A stretch of DNA of 64,000 bases, taken from the NCBI RefSeq assembly GCF_031200575.1, contig NZ_CP133597.1, positions 248,001-312,000 on the forward strand, written 5' to 3'. Of the stretch, positions 1-7,997 are shown piece after piece. Every line of letters starts with the position of its first letter. The first letter of the stretch is position 1. This stretch comes from Ferroplasma sp. (GTDB taxonomy: Archaea; Thermoplasmatota; Thermoplasmata; Thermoplasmatales; Thermoplasmataceae). The translations under genes were made by a program, and so were the position numbers. The notes under the pieces were generated by a model. That model made no database searches, was not told where the DNA came from, and saw only the letters and a list, made by a program, of their open reading frames with translations.

Positions 1-299
1 ACCACACCAGAGAAGATCATAGAGGCCTCGCAGATCAGCTCTATGCATCATATGCAAAGGGAAAGGATGCCAGGGCGCTGAGCGAGATTGTGGGGGAAGA
101 AGCATTGAGCGATTCGGATAAAAAATACCTTCAATTTGCTGAAGATTTTGAGAACAAATATGTGAATCAGGAAAATACAGACAGGTCAATTACAGAGACA
201 CTAAACCTTGGATGGGATATGCTTTCAATACTTCCAAAGGAGGAAATGAAAAAGGTAAAATCCGCTCATATACAGAAATATGGAAAGTGGGAGAACTAA
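1..299 (+). CDS. atpB: A-type ATP synthase subunit B, C-terminal end (partial)
   Basis: This is the C-terminal ~98 residues of the non-catalytic B subunit of the archaeal A1AO ATPase; the start lies before the window. The reading frame is open from base 3 and shows the family's C-terminal features: [17 protein letters not shown], an IVGEEALS stretch, and [14 protein letters not shown] followed by a basic tail. In the A1 head, B alternates with the catalytic A subunit in the hexamer. The stop overlaps the start of subunit D by one base (TAATG), indicating translational coupling. The frame, family signature and downstream ATPase genes make this call secure. Confidence 0.95.
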   Translation, partial: HTREDHRGLADQLYASYAKGKDARALSEIVGEEALSDSDKKYLQFAEDFENKYVNQENTDRSITETLNLGWDMLSILPKEEMKKVKSAHIQKYGKWEN

Positions 300-931
300 T
301 GGCAAATAACATCAGATTGACCAGGATTGAATTAATAAATACGAAAAAAAGGGTAAAGGTAGCTTCTAGAGGACTTGAACTTCTTAAAATGAAAAGGCAA
401 TCCCTGGTTATGGAATTTTTCAAAATAAGCAATGAAATAAAGGGCCTTAAGGAAAATATCAAGAATGATATAAAAAATGGTTTAAATGCTATTAGAATGG
501 CTGAGGTTATTGATGGCACACTGGAAATTGAGAGGATATCATACATGTTCTCCTCACCGGAAATAAAAATAGGTGGAAAGAACATTATGGGTGTAAAAAT
601 TCCAGAAATGTCAGCAGAAATTGGAAAAAAAATAATGGACAGCCAGTATATGGCTACTTCTGTTCCCGCATCCATATATGATGCAATGATTATTTTCGAC
701 AGAATATTCAATGAACTTTTGGTAGTTGCACAGAAAGAATCATCCATGAGGAAACTGCTGAATGAAATAGACAAAACAAACAGGAGGTCCAATGCCATTG
801 AAAATATTATGATACCAAGATTCCGTTCAAATCTAAAAATAATAAGGGAACATCTTGATGAGATGGAAAGGGATTCGTTTTCAACACTTAAATTTGTGAA
901 AAACCATGTGGTGGCAGGGCAGGATGAATAA
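299..931 (+). CDS. atpD: A-type ATP synthase subunit D (central stalk)
   Basis: The product is 210 aa, normal for subunit D, which forms the rotating central stalk coiled coil in the A1 head. The N-terminus [20 protein letters not shown] and a long helical body with charged heptads match the family, including conserved LLKMKRQSLVMEFF. An in-frame ATG lies upstream at 212, but it falls inside subunit B. The start at 299 overlaps the B stop and gives the usual length, so it is preferred. The stop overlaps the start of the next small ORF (GATGAATAA). Confidence 0.95.
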   Translation: MANNIRLTRIELINTKKRVKVASRGLELLKMKRQSLVMEFFKISNEIKGLKENIKNDIKNGLNAIRMAEVIDGTLEIERISYMFSSPEIKIGGKNIMGVKIPEMSAEIGKKIMDSQYMATSVPASIYDAMIIFDRIFNELLVVAQKESSMRKLLNEIDKTNRRSNAIENIMIPRFRSNLKIIREHLDEMERDSFSTLKFVKNHVVAGQDE

Positions 932-1031
932 TATAGATAAATTTAAAAAAATTAGGAAAATCATGCTTATGGTTAATATAACAATGGCAATAGTATTTAT
1001 TGCCATAATTATTATGGTGATATATAAATGA
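924..1031 (+). CDS. 35-aa single-span membrane microprotein in the ATPase operon
   Basis: A 35-codon ORF sits between subunits D and H. It starts inside the end of atpD and stops inside the start of the next gene (ATGA at 1028-1031). The product has a basic N-terminus (MNNIDKFKKIRKIM) followed by about 20 uninterrupted hydrophobic residues rich in Ile, Val and Met, and ends IYK. This predicts one transmembrane helix with the basic end in the cytoplasm. Perfect overlap at both ends and its place among ATPase genes argue that it is translated. I do not recognise a family; it could be an AO assembly or accessory peptide, which is inference. Confidence 0.7.
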   Translation: MNNIDKFKKIRKIMLMVNITMAIVFIAIIIMVIYK

Positions 1032-1354
1032 CTGAGATAGATGAGTTAAAGGTAATCAGGGACAGGGAAAATGCCAAAAAGAAAGCTATTCAGGATTTAA
1101 AAAATGAAATGGAGAAACAGCTGGCAGAGAAGATTGCAGAGTGCAATGAAAAATCTAAAAATGTTGAAAATCAGATTATAAATGATTACAATAAGGGCCT
1201 TGAAGAAATAAAGGAGGCAGAAAATAAAAAAATGATAGATGCACTTGATACACAGAAAGCGAGGGCCCAGGTTATGAAGATAGACCTGAAGGAACGTGAA
1301 ATGGAAGAAATGGTATACGAAACAATATTAAAATATATCAAAAAAAGTGATTGA
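1028..1354 (+). CDS. atpH: A-type ATP synthase subunit H-like (peripheral stalk coiled coil)
   Basis: The product is 108 aa, almost wholly charged and helical, with repeating Lys/Glu/Ala heptads and no membrane segment. Size, composition and position directly before subunit I match subunit H (AhaH), which pairs with subunit E to make the peripheral stalks that hold the A1 head against subunit I. The start overlaps the stop of the 35-aa ORF, and the stop (1352-1354) abuts the atpI start. Coiled coils carry little sequence signature, so the call rests mostly on context. Confidence 0.75.
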   Translation: MTEIDELKVIRDRENAKKKAIQDLKNEMEKQLAEKIAECNEKSKNVENQIINDYNKGLEEIKEAENKKMIDALDTQKARAQVMKIDLKEREMEEMVYETILKYIKKSD

Positions 1355-3283
1355 ATGCTAAAGCCCGTAAAGATGGTAAAGATCAGGGTTATCGGCCTGA
1401 ATACATACAAAAGCACCATAATAGATGATATGCACGACCTGAATGTAATTCAGATTGAAAATACAGATCAGGAGGTTGCAAAAATATTCAACGTCCCAAT
1501 TTCAAACAGCAACTATAAAATGCTTGCTGATAATTTATCTAAATTCAGGGGATTTTTATCCATTCTTCCAGAAAGGCCTGTAAGGGAAAAAAAGTATTTT
1601 TCATCGCAGGAGGAACTTTTAGACAGCATATCAAAAATAACCATAGCTGGAGAACTTTCCAGGCTCAAGGATGATGATGACAGGTATAATTCCGTAATAA
1701 GGGAAAGCCAGACTATTTTAAAGCCACTTGAGATTATATCAGGATTCGGGGAAGACCTGTCCATACTCAACAATGATTATGTGGAAAGCTTCATTATAGA
1801 AAGCAACCAGGAGAATAATAACCTAAGAACTGATTATTCAGTTGTCACCGATATGGGAAATGGGTATTCCATTGTTACAATCAACAGGAAAAATGAACCT
1901 GAATTTCTTTCATTGATTTCTTCAAAAACATATGGAATTATGAAAGTTCCTGAATTAAATGGCACAGTAAAAGATAATATTGCGACACAAAATAAAATTA
2001 TAACAGAGGCAAGGGAATACCTCAGTGGAATAGCCTCTTCTTTAAATGCCCTTTCAGATAAATATTATGAAACCATAGCACAGATAACAGAACAGCTTGA
2101 AATATATGTCAAGGAGGAAGAAATACTTAGCAATATAGCATCATCTGAAAATGCATTTGCAATGGAAGGTTGGATTCCAGCATCAGAGTATGATAATGTT
2201 TCCAGTGTACTAAATAAGGATTCGAATAACACTGTGATGATAAAAGTTATAGAAACAAAAGAGGATCCGCCCACAAAGCTATCCAACCCAAAGCATTTCA
2301 AGATATTTGAATTCTTCATAAGATTTTATTCGCTCCCTGAGGAGTATGAATTTGATCCTACACTTATATTCGCACTCGTTTTCCCCGTCTTCTTTGGATT
2401 AATGGTTGGAGATGCTGGTTACGGCCTTGTGATATTGCTTGTATCACTTTTCATAATACACAGAATAGATCACCCACCGGCAAAAAGCCATATTCCTAAA
2501 AAAATATCCAGATTCGTGTTAATGATAATGGGCAAGAATTCCCTGAAAACGCTGGCAAAGGCATTGATACCTGCTTCTATTATAGCAATCATATTCGGGA
2601 TAGTATTCAATGAATTCTTTGGCTTTACAATATATCCTGTTCCTTTCCAGATAAGCCCCGCTCCGGTTCCTGTTACACATATAGGTTTATTGCTGGTTAT
2701 TTCTGGATACATAGGCCTGGCTTTCGTAACCTTCGGCTTTGTGCTTGGGATCATCAATAACTTCTACATCAACCACAGGAAAGCAGCCATAGCAAAGATA
2801 GGGTGGATACTTATGGCATGGGCTTTCGCAGTACTGGGACTCAACCTTATACATAAAATAAGCCTCAGCCCCACTGAGTTTTCATCACTTATAGGATACG
2901 TTATGCTTATTGTGGGATTCATTATGGTTGTAATATTTGAGGGAACCTTGAGCCTGATGGAAATTCCTTCAATCATCTCCCATGTACTATCATATACGAG
3001 GATTGTGGGCATATTGCTTGCGTCTGTTGTCCTTGCTCTGGTTATCAATACAGTGTTCAGGGCCACACTTACCGATCCTTTCTATTTCATCATATTAGGA
3101 GTTATTATACTTGTTGTGGGACAGCTGTTCAACCTTGTGATTGCAGTATTTGAGCCAGGAATACAGGGTGCAAGGCTTCTTTATGTGGAATTTTTCTCAA
3201 AGTTTTACTTTGGAAATGGCAAACAGTTCTCACCCTTTGGCAGTAACAGGCGTTTTACATTGAAGAAATTTGATAAAAAATAA
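1355..3283 (+). CDS. atpI: A-type ATP synthase subunit I (membrane stator)
   Basis: The product is 642 aa, typical for the a/I subunit of archaeal ATPases. Residues 1 to about 310 form the cytoplasmic arm with coiled-coil segments. The rest holds about seven or eight membrane helices, beginning near FDPTLIFALVFPVFFGLMVG and including SHVLSYTRIVGILLAS, the conserved helix carrying the Arg of the proton path. It starts immediately after the H stop. No proteolipid K gene follows; that gene must lie upstream of the window or elsewhere. It is the last ATPase gene seen here. Confidence 0.95.
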   Translation: MLKPVKMVKIRVIGLNTYKSTIIDDMHDLNVIQIENTDQEVAKIFNVPISNSNYKMLADNLSKFRGFLSILPERPVREKKYFSSQEELLDSISKITIAGELSRLKDDDDRYNSVIRESQTILKPLEIISGFGEDLSILNNDYVESFIIESNQENNNLRTDYSVVTDMGNGYSIVTINRKNEPEFLSLISSKTYGIMKVPELNGTVKDNIATQNKIITEAREYLSGIASSLNALSDKYYETIAQITEQLEIYVKEEEILSNIASSENAFAMEGWIPASEYDNVSSVLNKDSNNTVMIKVIETKEDPPTKLSNPKHFKIFEFFIRFYSLPEEYEFDPTLIFALVFPVFFGLMVGDAGYGLVILLVSLFIIHRIDHPPAKSHIPKKISRFVLMIMGKNSLKTLAKALIPASIIAIIFGIVFNEFFGFTIYPVPFQISPAPVPVTHIGLLLVISGYIGLAFVTFGFVLGIINNFYINHRKAAIAKIGWILMAWAFAVLGLNLIHKISLSPTEFSSLIGYVMLIVGFIMVVIFEGTLSLMEIPSIISHVLSYTRIVGILLASVVLALVINTVFRATLTDPFYFIILGVIILVVGQLFNLVIAVFEPGIQGARLLYVEFFSKFYFGNGKQFSPFGSNRRFTLKKFDKK

Positions 3284-3334
3284 TATTTTATCCATACTGA
3301 AAAGATTAATATTATATTCACTATTTATTAATTC

Positions 3335-4513
3335 ATGGAAACTATAAAAAATATTGAAATATTTGAACTTGGTTCTCCAGAGGAGAAATCATCACCGTGG
3401 AGCTCTACAATATTAATACTGAAATTAACATCTTCCGAGGGAAGAGTGGGATTTGGAGAGGCACCTACAACCATGATGACACTTCCTGTAAAGGAGAGCT
3501 TGAATGAGGTTGCAAGAATATTTCAGGATAAAAATTATTTTGATGTGGAAAGAAATATCCGTGAATATTACAGGAATGCATTTTATGTTACAAAATCTAT
3601 AGAGGAAACAGCCGCATTGAGTGCATTTGAGATAGCATCATGGGATCTTATAGGGAAGAACCTCGGGTCTCCTGTTTATAATTTGCTTGGAGGGGAATTC
3701 AATGATAAAATCAGGGCATATGCCAACGGGTGGTATTCTGACTGTCTTACCCCGGATGATTTTATAAATAAGGCAAAAAAACTGGTTTCAAAAGGATATA
3801 CAGCCTTCAAATTTGATCCTTTTGGAAATAGTTATGATAAAATTACAGTTGATTCTGTTAAAAAATCTGCTGCAATAGTTGGTGGAATGAGAAATGCATT
3901 AGGTGACAATGTAGATTTGCTGATTGAATGTCATGGAAGATTTGCACCGAAATACGCTGTTATGGCTGGAACTGCATTGGAAGAGTATAATCCATTATTC
4001 ATTGAAGAGCCAGTTCATCCAGAACTGGAGCATTTCCTGCCTGAATTCAGGGCAAGGGTAAATATACCTGTTGCCCTTGGTGAGAGACTTTTAAATAAGG
4101 AGGATTTTGCTAGGTATATTTCCGGTGGAATGGTTGATGTAATACAACCGGACATAACCAATTCAAAGGGGATTCTTGAGGCAAAGAAGATAGCGTCAAT
4201 AGCAGATTCCTTCGGTGTTCCTGTGGCGTATCATAATGCATTTGGACCTGTACAGACTGCAGCCACCCTTAATGTTGATTACACGCTTTCAAACTTCCTT
4301 ATTCAGGAAAGTTTCGAGGAGTCGTGGCCTGTATGGAAGAAAAGCCTGTTTACCGGATATTCTGTAGAGAATGGATATATGAAGCTATCAGGAAAACCTG
4401 GCCTGGGAATAGAGGTTAATGAGAAAATTTTGAATAATAGTGTTGTGTCTGGGATGGAACCTCTGGGAACAGAACCGCCATGGGTAGTTTCCGGGACATT
4501 TAAAAAATTATAA
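3335..4513 (+). CDS. Gluconate/galactonate-type dehydratase (enolase superfamily)
   Basis: This 392-aa enolase-superfamily protein has an N-terminal capping domain followed by the barrel. Visible motifs include the KFDPFG metal-side segment, LLIECHGRFAPKYA with Glu and His, FIEEPVHPE, PVALGERL, and VAYHNAFGP near the end. This pattern fits archaeal gluconate or galactonate dehydratases, which make 2-keto-3-deoxy acids in the non-phosphorylative Entner-Doudoroff pathway. Exact substrate cannot be read from sequence. It lies 51 bp after atpI with its own AT-rich upstream region. The SMP-30 lactonase at 52295-53125 could supply the substrate. Confidence 0.85.
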   Translation: METIKNIEIFELGSPEEKSSPWSSTILILKLTSSEGRVGFGEAPTTMMTLPVKESLNEVARIFQDKNYFDVERNIREYYRNAFYVTKSIEETAALSAFEIASWDLIGKNLGSPVYNLLGGEFNDKIRAYANGWYSDCLTPDDFINKAKKLVSKGYTAFKFDPFGNSYDKITVDSVKKSAAIVGGMRNALGDNVDLLIECHGRFAPKYAVMAGTALEEYNPLFIEEPVHPELEHFLPEFRARVNIPVALGERLLNKEDFARYISGGMVDVIQPDITNSKGILEAKKIASIADSFGVPVAYHNAFGPVQTAATLNVDYTLSNFLIQESFEESWPVWKKSLFTGYSVENGYMKLSGKPGLGIEVNEKILNNSVVSGMEPLGTEPPWVVSGTFKKL

Positions 4514-4515
4514 TT

Positions 4516-4809
4516 TTATTTATTAAAATGTTTTATTTTTCTCTCAACTGAATTTTCCACATCTGTTCTGTTATCAATCCTTAATATAGTTTCAATACGT
4601 GGAAATCCAAGATTCTCAAGGAACTTTTCAGCATCCTTCACGATATCAAACAGTATATCCAGATTATCGCCTTCTATTACAGTGGCCATGCTGTTTGGGT
4701 AGCATCTAACTGATTTGTTTTCTTCCATATGGTTGACTACTTTTTCTATAGCATCACCAACTGAAACTCCTTTTCCTATAGGATAAAATGTAACATCTGC
4801 GACTATCAT
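4516..4809 (-). CDS. MTH1187-family thiamine-binding protein (DUF77)
   Basis: A 97-aa protein of the YqgV/MTH1187 family, small ferredoxin-like folds that bind thiamine or related ligands. The N-terminus MIVADVTFYPIGKGVSVGDA and the segment VRCYPNSMATVIEGD are characteristic, followed by a DAEKFLENLGFPRIETILRID ending. It converges with the dehydratase gene, stopping 2 bp after it. Its physiological role in archaea is not established. Confidence 0.85.
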   Translation of the reverse strand: MIVADVTFYPIGKGVSVGDAIEKVVNHMEENKSVRCYPNSMATVIEGDNLDILFDIVKDAEKFLENLGFPRIETILRIDNRTDVENSVERKIKHFNK

Positions 4810-4893
4810 AACAATAAATCTAAAGTACGTATAAAAATTAATGGTTTATCTATCAATAGGATGATGTAGATATTATCATAATATTTGTAAAAA

Positions 4894-4919
4894 TTTATAT
4901 AATGTTTAAACGTAAACAT
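4894..4919 (+). promoter_or_regulatory. TATA box and palindromic operator of vapBC
   Basis: TTTATATA at 4894-4901 starts 31 bases before the vapB ATG, predicting a leaderless transcript. A perfect inverted repeat, ATGTTTA at 4902-4908 and TAAACAT at 4913-4919 around AACG, fills the space between box and start. This is where a VapBC complex would bind to repress its own operon; operator function is inferred. Confidence 0.6.
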
Positions 4920-4924
4920 ATGTT

Positions 4925-5122
4925 ATGCCTAAAACTATCACGATCAAACAGTCAGTATATGATGAATTAATGGGATTCAAAAAAGATAATGAAAGTTTCA
5001 TCGAACTTTTAGAAAGATTGATTAAGTCGCAGAGCAAGAAGGAGAGTCTTACATTATTAAGGGGAAGTATTGAATTTGAAGATAAAGAGGAACTTCTTAA
5101 GGAAATTGAAAAGAAAAGGTGA
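4925..5122 (+). CDS. vapB: VapB-type antitoxin
   Basis: A 65-aa antitoxin of the COG1753/DUF217 type. The N-terminus MPKTITIKQSVYDELMGFK forms the DNA-binding ribbon and helix, with SFIELLERLI as the second helix; the acidic-basic C-terminal half would wrap around the toxin. It precedes vapC by 11 bp. The start at 4925 is favoured by the TATA box 31 nt upstream. Autoregulation through the palindrome between box and start is likely. Confidence 0.85.
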   Translation: MPKTITIKQSVYDELMGFKKDNESFIELLERLIKSQSKKESLTLLRGSIEFEDKEELLKEIEKKR

Positions 5123-5133
5123 GAGGATAAGAA

Positions 5134-5511
5134 TTGATTCTACTGGATACAGACATCATCACCGAGATACTTGAAAAGAAATCAGAAAAATGGGAAATGC
5201 TTATGCTTAAAATTATTGAAAGTGAAGAAGAATATTGCACAACCCCGGTTAACATGCATGAGGTACTTTATGGTATAGAAAAATACTCCAAAGATGATCA
5301 TTTGGTTCTACAGATACCAATATTGGGATACAATGAGAATGACAACAAACTCTCTGCTGTTTTGGAGTTGAGCGCGGAAAGAAAAGGAAGAGCAGTTCCG
5401 AGAATGGATGCAATTATAGCATCAATAGCGATAAACAACGGGTGTTCACTCTATACATTGGATAAGCACTTCAAAGTTTTTAAAGAAAATGGACTTAAAC
5501 TGTTTGAATAG
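5134..5511 (+). CDS. vapC: VapC-type PIN-domain ribonuclease toxin
   Basis: A 125-aa PIN-domain toxin. Acidic metal-binding residues are visible in order: Asp5 in LLDTDII, Glu in MHEVLYGIE, Asp in PRMDAIIASIA, and Asp in YTLDKHFK. All four PIN positions are present, so the enzyme looks intact. It begins with TTG at 5134, 11 bp after vapB; GAGAGG at 5121-5126 acts as a weak ribosome site. VapC toxins cleave tRNA or rRNA; the target here cannot be deduced. A tRNA-Ala gene lies 139 bp downstream on the other strand. Confidence 0.85.
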   Translation: MILLDTDIITEILEKKSEKWEMLMLKIIESEEEYCTTPVNMHEVLYGIEKYSKDDHLVLQIPILGYNENDNKLSAVLELSAERKGRAVPRMDAIIASIAINNGCSLYTLDKHFKVFKENGLKLFE

Positions 5512-5649
5512 GAAGAAACATTTCCTTAGTAAAATAAATTACTACCTAATCCCATTTCTATCCATGAAATTAATTCCTGATAATTTTGACACAATATCAT
5601 AATAATATAATTATTATCAGAATACTAAGCATACAATTGACAAATTAAA

Positions 5650-5721
5650 TGGACCGGTCGGGATTTGGACCCGAGCCCTCCTGCTTGCAAAGCAGGCGAT
5701 CTACCGCTGATCTACCGGCCC
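5650..5721 (-). tRNA. tRNA-Ala(TGC)
   Basis: On the minus strand the acceptor arm GGGCCGG pairs with CCGGTCC (one G-U), discriminator A. The anticodon arm CTGCT/AGCAG presents TGC, and the T-arm CGGGT/ACCCG-type stem with GGTCCAAATC loop is standard. No intron, and CCA is not encoded. Confidence 0.95.
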
Positions 5722-5815
5722 AGTTAATGGAAATTAAACTACAATTATTAAATGTTTCTAAATAGATAGTATAAATAGGAAACCTAAACAGATATTTTTA
5801 GTAGAGGGAGGGAGA

Positions 5816-5848
5816 GGTACATTTCCACTGGAACTAAAAAATGGTATA
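5816..5848 (+). repeat. Inverted copy of the gcvT start region
   Basis: These 33 bases match 28 of 33 positions of the minus-strand sequence 7153 to 7121, which contains the gcvT start codon. The purine-rich stretch just before both copies is also similar. The copy lacks the gcvT ATG (ACTGG in place of TATGG). It sits beyond the 3' end of gcvT in opposite orientation. Confidence 0.6.
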
Positions 5849-5867
5849 GGTATGTAGAAGAAATTAG

Positions 5868-6034
5868 AATTATAATAATATATAATATAATAATAAAAGA
5901 ATGTAATATATAAATAAATATAAAAGTTTATATTATTATATTATAAAGCGACACACTTATTTTTATTTATATAATATATATGTAATAAACTAATAAATAA
6001 TATTTATATAAATATAATAAATAAAAAATAATTA
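5868..6034. other. Extremely AT-rich intergenic stretch
   Basis: About 165 bases made almost only of A and T, with long runs of TAA/TTA/ATA units, downstream of gcvT. The only GC cluster is AAGCGACACACTT near 5946. No ORF, tRNA or clear hairpin was found. Composition is far from the neighbouring genes and may mark an insertion boundary. Confidence 0.5.
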
Positions 6035-7141
6035 TTATGGTAAAATTTTAGGCTTTGAAACTTCTGCTTTTATTAACTTACCACGGATCTGGATATCAAC
6101 ATTATTTCCTGTTTTACTATATTTCCTATCTATATACCCCAATCCTATTCCTGTATCCAAAATTGGAGATACTGTTCCACTTGTTATATTCCCCACTTTT
6201 GATCCATTTACATATATACCAAAGCCATTTCTCGGTATATTCTTGTTTTCTAGTTTAAATCCTCTAAAAATATCTTTATATTCATTTTTTTGTTTCAACA
6301 ATTCTTTCTTCCCTATAAATTCATGGTCGAAATTTACAATAAACGAAATTGAAGCTTCATATGGATTTTTATTTTCATTAAAATCCTGTCCTGATAATAA
6401 CATTCCTTTTTCCATTCTTAAAGTATCTCTTGCTCCAAGTCCACATGGCATGCCTCCAATCTTTTTTATTTCTTTTAATACGGACTTCCACATTTCCTCT
6501 GCAATTTGATTTGGAACTACAAGTTCAACTCCTTTTTCACCAGTGTATCCAGTACCGGAGATTATAATATTATTATTGCCTGTTATTACATTTTGTACAT
6601 CCGCTTCATGATATAGGAATTTAAAAGTTTCCGGGAATTTCATCCCAAGATTGTTTACAATATTTATTGACTGAGGCCCCTGAATTGCAATATGGCTTAT
6701 TTGGTTTGAATAATTTTTAATATCCACTGCATAATTTTTCCTATTTTCAAGCATCCAGTTATATATCTTATCAATATTGGAAGCGTTTGGTATCAAGAAG
6801 AATTTATTATCAGATATTCTATATATTATTGTATCATCTATCATATTCCCTGATTCATTAAGAAAAGAAGTGTACATGCACTCATTTTCCTTTAACAATG
6901 AAACTTTGGATGGAAAAATATAATCAACATAATTATCTGCATCACTTCCTGAAATAACTATATCACCCATGTGAGAAATATCAAACATACCTACATTTTT
7001 TCTTACAGACATATGTTCATTTATTATGGAACTATATTCTAGAGGCATTTCCCATCCATGGAAATCTATCATCTTTGCTCCTAATTTTATATGTTCATCA
7101 TAAAGGGCTGTTCGCATGGGTATACCTTTTTTTACTTCCAT
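6035..7141 (-). CDS. gcvT: Glycine cleavage system T protein (aminomethyltransferase)
   Basis: A 368-aa GcvT, which transfers the methylene unit of the lipoyl-bound aminomethyl group to tetrahydrofolate and releases ammonia. Conserved segments include FHGWEMPLEYSS, GMFDISHMGDI, IQGPQS, GTGYTGEKGVEL, and GARDTLRMEKGMLLSGQD. Alternative starts are M1 at 7141 and M9 at 7117 (MRTALYDEHIKLGAKM), where most family members begin. It is alone: no gcvP or gcvH is in the window. Codon use is markedly more AT-rich than flanking genes, which may reflect its AT-rich surroundings or transfer. Confidence 0.93.
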   Translation of the reverse strand: MEVKKGIPMRTALYDEHIKLGAKMIDFHGWEMPLEYSSIINEHMSVRKNVGMFDISHMGDIVISGSDADNYVDYIFPSKVSLLKENECMYTSFLNESGNMIDDTIIYRISDNKFFLIPNASNIDKIYNWMLENRKNYAVDIKNYSNQISHIAIQGPQSINIVNNLGMKFPETFKFLYHEADVQNVITGNNNIIISGTGYTGEKGVELVVPNQIAEEMWKSVLKEIKKIGGMPCGLGARDTLRMEKGMLLSGQDFNENKNPYEASISFIVNFDHEFIGKKELLKQKNEYKDIFRGFKLENKNIPRNGFGIYVNGSKVGNITSGTVSPILDTGIGLGYIDRKYSKTGNNVDIQIRGKLIKAEVSKPKILP

Positions 7142-7153
7142 AGGAAATGCACC
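7121..7153 (-). repeat. Repeat motif over the gcvT start
   Basis: Minus-strand sequence from GGTGCATTTCCT through the gcvT ATG to AAAAAGGTATA. It is nearly repeated at 5816-5848 on the plus strand, and its first 12 bases recur at 7244-7255. Confidence 0.6.
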
Positions 7154-7305
7154 CCTCTCTCCCCCTTAAATAAGGCCATATTATACAAACTTTCATATAT
7201 TACTTTTTTCACGTCAAAACCCTTTAAAACATACATTCTCCTAAGGAAATGCACCTCTGTTATGTCTATTTCCTTAAACTCTTTCACTCTTTTGCTGTTT
7301 AGCAT
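7132..7305 (-). CDS. Possible 57-aa small protein upstream of gcvT
   Basis: An open frame of 57 codons begins at ATG 7305 and overlaps the gcvT start by 10 bases. The product is basic and aromatic (segments MLNSKRVKEFKEIDITEVHF and FKGERGVHFLWK) with no membrane span. The VHFL tetrapeptide occurs twice because the DNA motif GGTGCATTTCCT is repeated. AT-rich sequence about 30 nt upstream could be a promoter. I do not recognise it; it may instead be a regulatory leader of gcvT that is open by chance. Confidence 0.35.
   Translation of the reverse strand: MLNSKRVKEFKEIDITEVHFLRRMYVLKGFDVKKVIYESLYNMALFKGERGVHFLWK
7240..7255 (-). repeat. Upstream copy of the GGTGCATTTCC motif
   Basis: GGTGCATTTCCTTAGG on the minus strand, 102 bases upstream of the copy that overlaps the gcvT start. 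The 12 bases GGTGCATTTCCT are identical in the two. A third, one-mismatch core lies at 5816-5826. Confidence 0.5.
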
Positions 7306-7399
7306 GATATAACAATAAAATCCCTTATTTCTATTTATGCATAAACTGAAAATATAGAATTTTTAAACAATATAAAATTAAACATTAAACTAAAAATTA

Positions 7400-7627
7400 T
7401 TATTTCTTTACCAATTTCCTTGCTTCTTTTTCCTTTTCATTGGCAAGCCATAATGTAAGCAGACCAAGAAGTATCAGAGGAACAACAAAGGATATAAGTC
7501 CAGAATCTTTCCATCCTGAATATTCTATTCCCCAGAAAAGATAAAAGATTAAACCACTAAGTAGTAAAATCATCCCTGCTAATCTGTAAAAGAAGAATAC
7601 ATTAAGGTATTCTGAGAGTTTTTTCAT
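7400..7627 (-). CDS. Small two-span membrane protein, unknown
   Basis: A 75-aa protein with two predicted membrane helices: residues about 12-33 (FFFYRLAGMILLLSGLIFYL) and 45-62 (LISFVVPLILLGLLTLWLA). The ends are charged, KEKEARKLVKK at the C-terminus. I do not recognise a family. It stands alone between gcvT and tRNA-Phe, transcribed leftward. The hydrophobic layout and clean ATG start suggest a real gene. Confidence 0.6.
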   Translation of the reverse strand: MKKLSEYLNVFFFYRLAGMILLLSGLIFYLFWGIEYSGWKDSGLISFVVPLILLGLLTLWLANEKEKEARKLVKK

Positions 7628-7742
7628 TGTTTTAATGAATAAATCAACCTATAAATAGTTTCACAAATTTATTTTCAAATATCAAGTATAAAGTTAATTA
7701 CGATAAAAACATTTTAATAAAGATTCGCAATATGCCATTACC

Positions 7743-7815
7743 GCCGTGATAGCTCAGTTGGGAGAGCGCCAGACTGAAGATCTGGAGGTCGCTGGTTCAA
7801 TCCCGGCTCACGGCA
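7743..7815 (+). tRNA. tRNA-Phe(GAA)
   Basis: Acceptor GCCGTGA pairs with TCACGGC, discriminator A. The anticodon arm CCAGA/TCTGG carries loop CTGAAGA, giving GAA. D-loop AGTTGGGA and T-arm GCTGG TTCAATC CCGGC are standard. No intron; CCA is not encoded. Confidence 0.96.
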
Positions 7816-7997
7816 TACACTATTAAAGAGTAAATGTGTTAACCTGTAAGGCATTGAAAATTTTTATTGACTTATATACCTCGGATCATGTTTTTATAAT
7901 ATAAAAATTATATTATATACTTAATCGATTATTTTAGCATTAGGTAACTGACTATTTCTTTACATAAGATTTATATGCTACAATGTTTTTTGTTTTA

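Noticed and set aside
212-298. Upstream ATG extending subunit D by 29 residues
   Set aside because: The extension lies wholly inside the subunit B coding frame, and the start at 299 overlaps the B stop and gives the normal family length.
7142-7320. Glycine riboswitch upstream of gcvT
   Set aside because: I searched the minus strand for the conserved aptamer core and its GGAG-type junctions and found none; the purine-rich tract alone is not enough.
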